A DNA stretch of 64,000 bases from Cyanobium sp. PCC 7001. Lineage in GTDB: Bacteria; Cyanobacteriota; Cyanobacteriia; PCC-6307; Cyanobiaceae. The position numbers and the translations under genes were made by a program. Of this stretch, positions 62,459-64,000 are shown one piece after another; position 1 is the stretch's first letter; every line of letters begins with the position of its first letter. The stretch spans positions 1,233,051-1,297,050 of the forward strand of contig NZ_DS990556.1 in assembly GCF_000155635.1 (NCBI RefSeq), read 5' to 3'. The notes beneath the pieces are model-generated. The model saw nothing but the letters and a program-made list of their open reading frames with translations, was not told the origin of the DNA and ran no database searches.

Positions 62459-63954
62459 CACCGCCACCTCGGGCCGCTGGTCATCCCGACACCACCCGCC
62501 AGCGCTCGGCAGAGGTAAGCCGTGGCGTCTAAAGCGTGATCCGGCCCGGTGCAGTCGCCCTGGCGTGTGGGATGCGGCGAAACAGCCAGCAGGCTTGTCC
62601 AGTAGTACCGGCATCCCGTCGCGGCATACAGACCTGGAGCACCGCTGTTGCAACGATGGAACCGCTCGGCAATGAGGTTAAAACCGCTCACCCGATCACC
62701 CTTGGGGCTTGGCGTCATCACCAGTCCCGCCCGCCCCAGCTCCTCGCCAATCGACCCCTGAGAGGAACCGGTCTGGGCAAAGGCCGCCGCATCGAGCACC
62801 CTGTTACGCAGCGGAATCAAGGCCATCAGAACGCCCCAGCGCCGCACCATCGCCCCGACCATCACCGCCACCTCCCGCGTTGTCGCCAGACCGGTGGAAC
62901 GTTCCGGGTCCAGCTCACCACTCGGCAGTGTCATGGCCGTATGCACCTCATCAAGCAGCACCAGCGAGTCCGGTGCAATGCGAACGCCGTCGATCACCAG
63001 CGTCTGAGGAACAAGCCAGAACAGCCCGCACCATGTCGGTACGGTGCCGCCCCAATCCATCGCAAGGAAGACCTCAGCGCCTGGAAGGGGACGCGGAAGC
63101 TGCCCATTCCATAGGTGAGCACCGGAGCCGCCTGGCGTTGGGTCCGGTAGGCGGGCAGGAGCTAGGTCGATCCCGGAGAACAACCCGCCGCCACTGGCGT
63201 CCCAGGAGCCCTCGATCTGTTGAGCCTCAAGGTGTGGTCGGCCGTAGGCGTCGGCCTTGAGGAGGCGGATGTAGGCCTCGCGCTGGTCCCTGGTAAGCGA
63301 GGTGTTGTCGAAGATGCTGGAGTGGGCAATGATCCAGCGCTGACCGCTCCAATCGGGTGAGGTGACGGGCGTGAGGTCACCCCTTACCCTCACCCTCACT
63401 AGTGGAGCCCATGCGGCTGAGTAGCGGTCGCCGGGGTTCAGCGTGACCACCAGTTGAGGATGAACGCCTGGCGCCGTGGTCCTCAGGTTTGTGGTAACCC
63501 GCCGGACGAGCTTCTGGTCCACAAGGCCGCAGTCATCGACAAGCAAAAACGAGTAATCACCACCCTGGAGCTTGTCCTGAGAGCGACTATCGCCTAACTG
63601 CTCAAAAGTGAGCGTGGCGCCATTCGGTAAGGTCCAACGCCGCTCGACCTTCTGAAACTTGGCCTTGCCTTTTGAGTACCAGCGGAGCAAGCCGTGGACC
63701 AGCGCCAGCAGCTTCTCCCCGCCTTTGAGTGACTCTCGGGCGATCACACCACGAAAGGCCGGACCATGGCTGTCCATGGCACGTAGGACGAGGATGGCAG
63801 CGAGGAGGCTTTTGCCTGAGTAGCGACCACCTGGCAAGGCAACCCAGCAATCGGGGGCAGCCTGTAGAGCTGTGGTGACCTTGACCTGCCACGAGAGGAG
63901 CTGAGGCGGACGCGTTGCCGTGGCTGCGGTCTTGGGCTGCGTGGCAGTGACCAA
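62458..63954 (-). CDS. terL: Phage terminase large subunit (TerL)
   Basis: A 498-residue terminase-like protein. The ATPase half has a P-loop GGRYSGKS (42-49), a Walker B YSFLLVDD with Asp140/Asp141 (Asp in place of the usual catalytic Glu), and motif III VTLNP (170-174). The nuclease half has Asp300 (AMDWGG), Asp335-Glu336 (LLDEVH) and a third acidic site near Asp476 (HALDATAYL). Such enzymes pump DNA into phage heads and cut it. The TTG start at 63954 is doubtful, because the frame stays open to the right edge; the true start may be just outside the window. Confidence 0.85.
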   Translation of the reverse strand: MVTATQPKTAATATRPPQLLSWQVKVTTALQAAPDCWVALPGGRYSGKSLLAAILVLRAMDSHGPAFRGVIARESLKGGEKLLALVHGLLRWYSKGKAKFQKVERRWTLPNGATLTFEQLGDSRSQDKLQGGDYSFLLVDDCGLVDQKLVRRVTTNLRTTAPGVHPQLVVTLNPGDRYSAAWAPLVRVRVRGDLTPVTSPDWSGQRWIIAHSSIFDNTSLTRDQREAYIRLLKADAYGRPHLEAQQIEGSWDASGGGLFSGIDLAPARLPDPTPGGSGAHLWNGQLPRPLPGAEVFLAMDWGGTVPTWCGLFWLVPQTLVIDGVRIAPDSLVLLDEVHTAMTLPSGELDPERSTGLATTREVAVMVGAMVRRWGVLMALIPLRNRVLDAAAFAQTGSSQGSIGEELGRAGLVMTPSPKGDRVSGFNLIAERFHRCNSGAPGLYAATGCRYYWTSLLAVSPHPTRQGDCTGPDHALDATAYLCRALAGGVGMTSGPRWR

Positions 63955-64000
63955 CCGACTGCACTTCGCGTCTGCTGGCCGGATCCTAACCCACCTCCAT

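Larger units (their letters stand above)
56076..64000. mobile_element. Phage-like genomic island inserted in comEC (left end; runs off right edge)
   Basis: Similarity to comEC stops near 56075 within CAGCACCCC (56067-56075). From there to the right edge the genes are phage-like or unknown: a terminase with four overlapping small genes on the minus strand, a three-gene module on the plus strand, and two AT-richer single genes. GC content is uneven. No integrase, portal, capsid or tail gene can be recognised in view, so the type (prophage, remnant or satellite) is undecided. The matching right boundary with the rest of comEC should lie beyond the window. Confidence 0.65.

Overview
The window is a high-GC cyanobacterial chromosome segment, most like the picocyanobacterial Cyanobium/Synechococcus group. 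The markers are ndhB, a VIPP1/IM30-type PspA, a ClpR-ClpP3 pair, Ycf46, DUF2808 and DUF4359 proteins, a cyanobacterial YidC with a long periplasmic insertion, and a C-DES-type cystine lyase. Assignment to a genus is inference from gene content and GC, not from a phylogeny.

Layout. 1-7.5 kb: 5' end of topA, ndhB, an orphan ABC ATPase, then a minus-strand run vipp1-trxA-aminotransferase-birA-M23 peptidase, with a DciA-like gene diverging. 7.5-11.4 kb: two glycosyltransferases and an EamA exporter. 11.4-17.7 kb: sppA-aroH-DUF2808 and the rpmH-rnpA-PH protein-yidC-DUF177-ycf46 run. 17.7-20.7 kb: an accessory patch with a tiny membrane protein, a secreted Lys/Asn-rich Gly-Tyr-repeat protein and an AT-richer papain-family protease. 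20.9-29.7 kb: cystine lyase, aqpZ, murE, a glutaredoxin-like gene, yidD, rpsD, trpC, lpdA, a TrmH methyltransferase and tRNA-Leu(CAG). 29.8-34.3 kb: murA, tRNA-Leu(CAA), argD, folC and a pentapeptide-repeat protein. 34.3-39.9 kb: an FAD oxidase/amidohydrolase pair, a DUF4359 gene, tRNA-His and a 715-residue fusion of an enolase-type dipeptide epimerase with a DUF1611 domain. 40-45.4 kb: miaB, ddl, a small membrane protein, ftsQ, ftsZ and the SRP RNA. 45.4-54.7 kb: panB, hemW, a PIN/TRAM protein, clpR-clpP3, ilvC, an MFS-like protein, cbiB, small genes and tRNA-Ser(CGA).

54.7-64 kb: only the C-terminal part of comEC is present. Its homology stops abruptly near 56075, and what follows is a mobile island running off the right edge. 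The island holds a TerL terminase with four tightly overlapping small genes on the minus strand, a three-gene overlapping module of unknown function on the plus strand, and two AT-richer single genes. One of these is a SLATT-type membrane protein (a predicted defence effector) and the other an uncharacterised zinc-ribbon protein. No integrase, capsid or portal gene is visible, so prophage, remnant and satellite all remain possible.

Functionally the core is housekeeping: envelope synthesis and division (murA, murE, ddl, ftsQ, ftsZ, M23), protein export and insertion (SRP RNA, yidC, yidD, sppA), proteolysis (ClpRP3), translation, and amino-acid or cofactor synthesis. The parts most likely to repay attention are the epimerase-DUF1611 fusion, the comEC-disrupting island with its SLATT and zinc-ribbon cargo, and the secreted protease patch.
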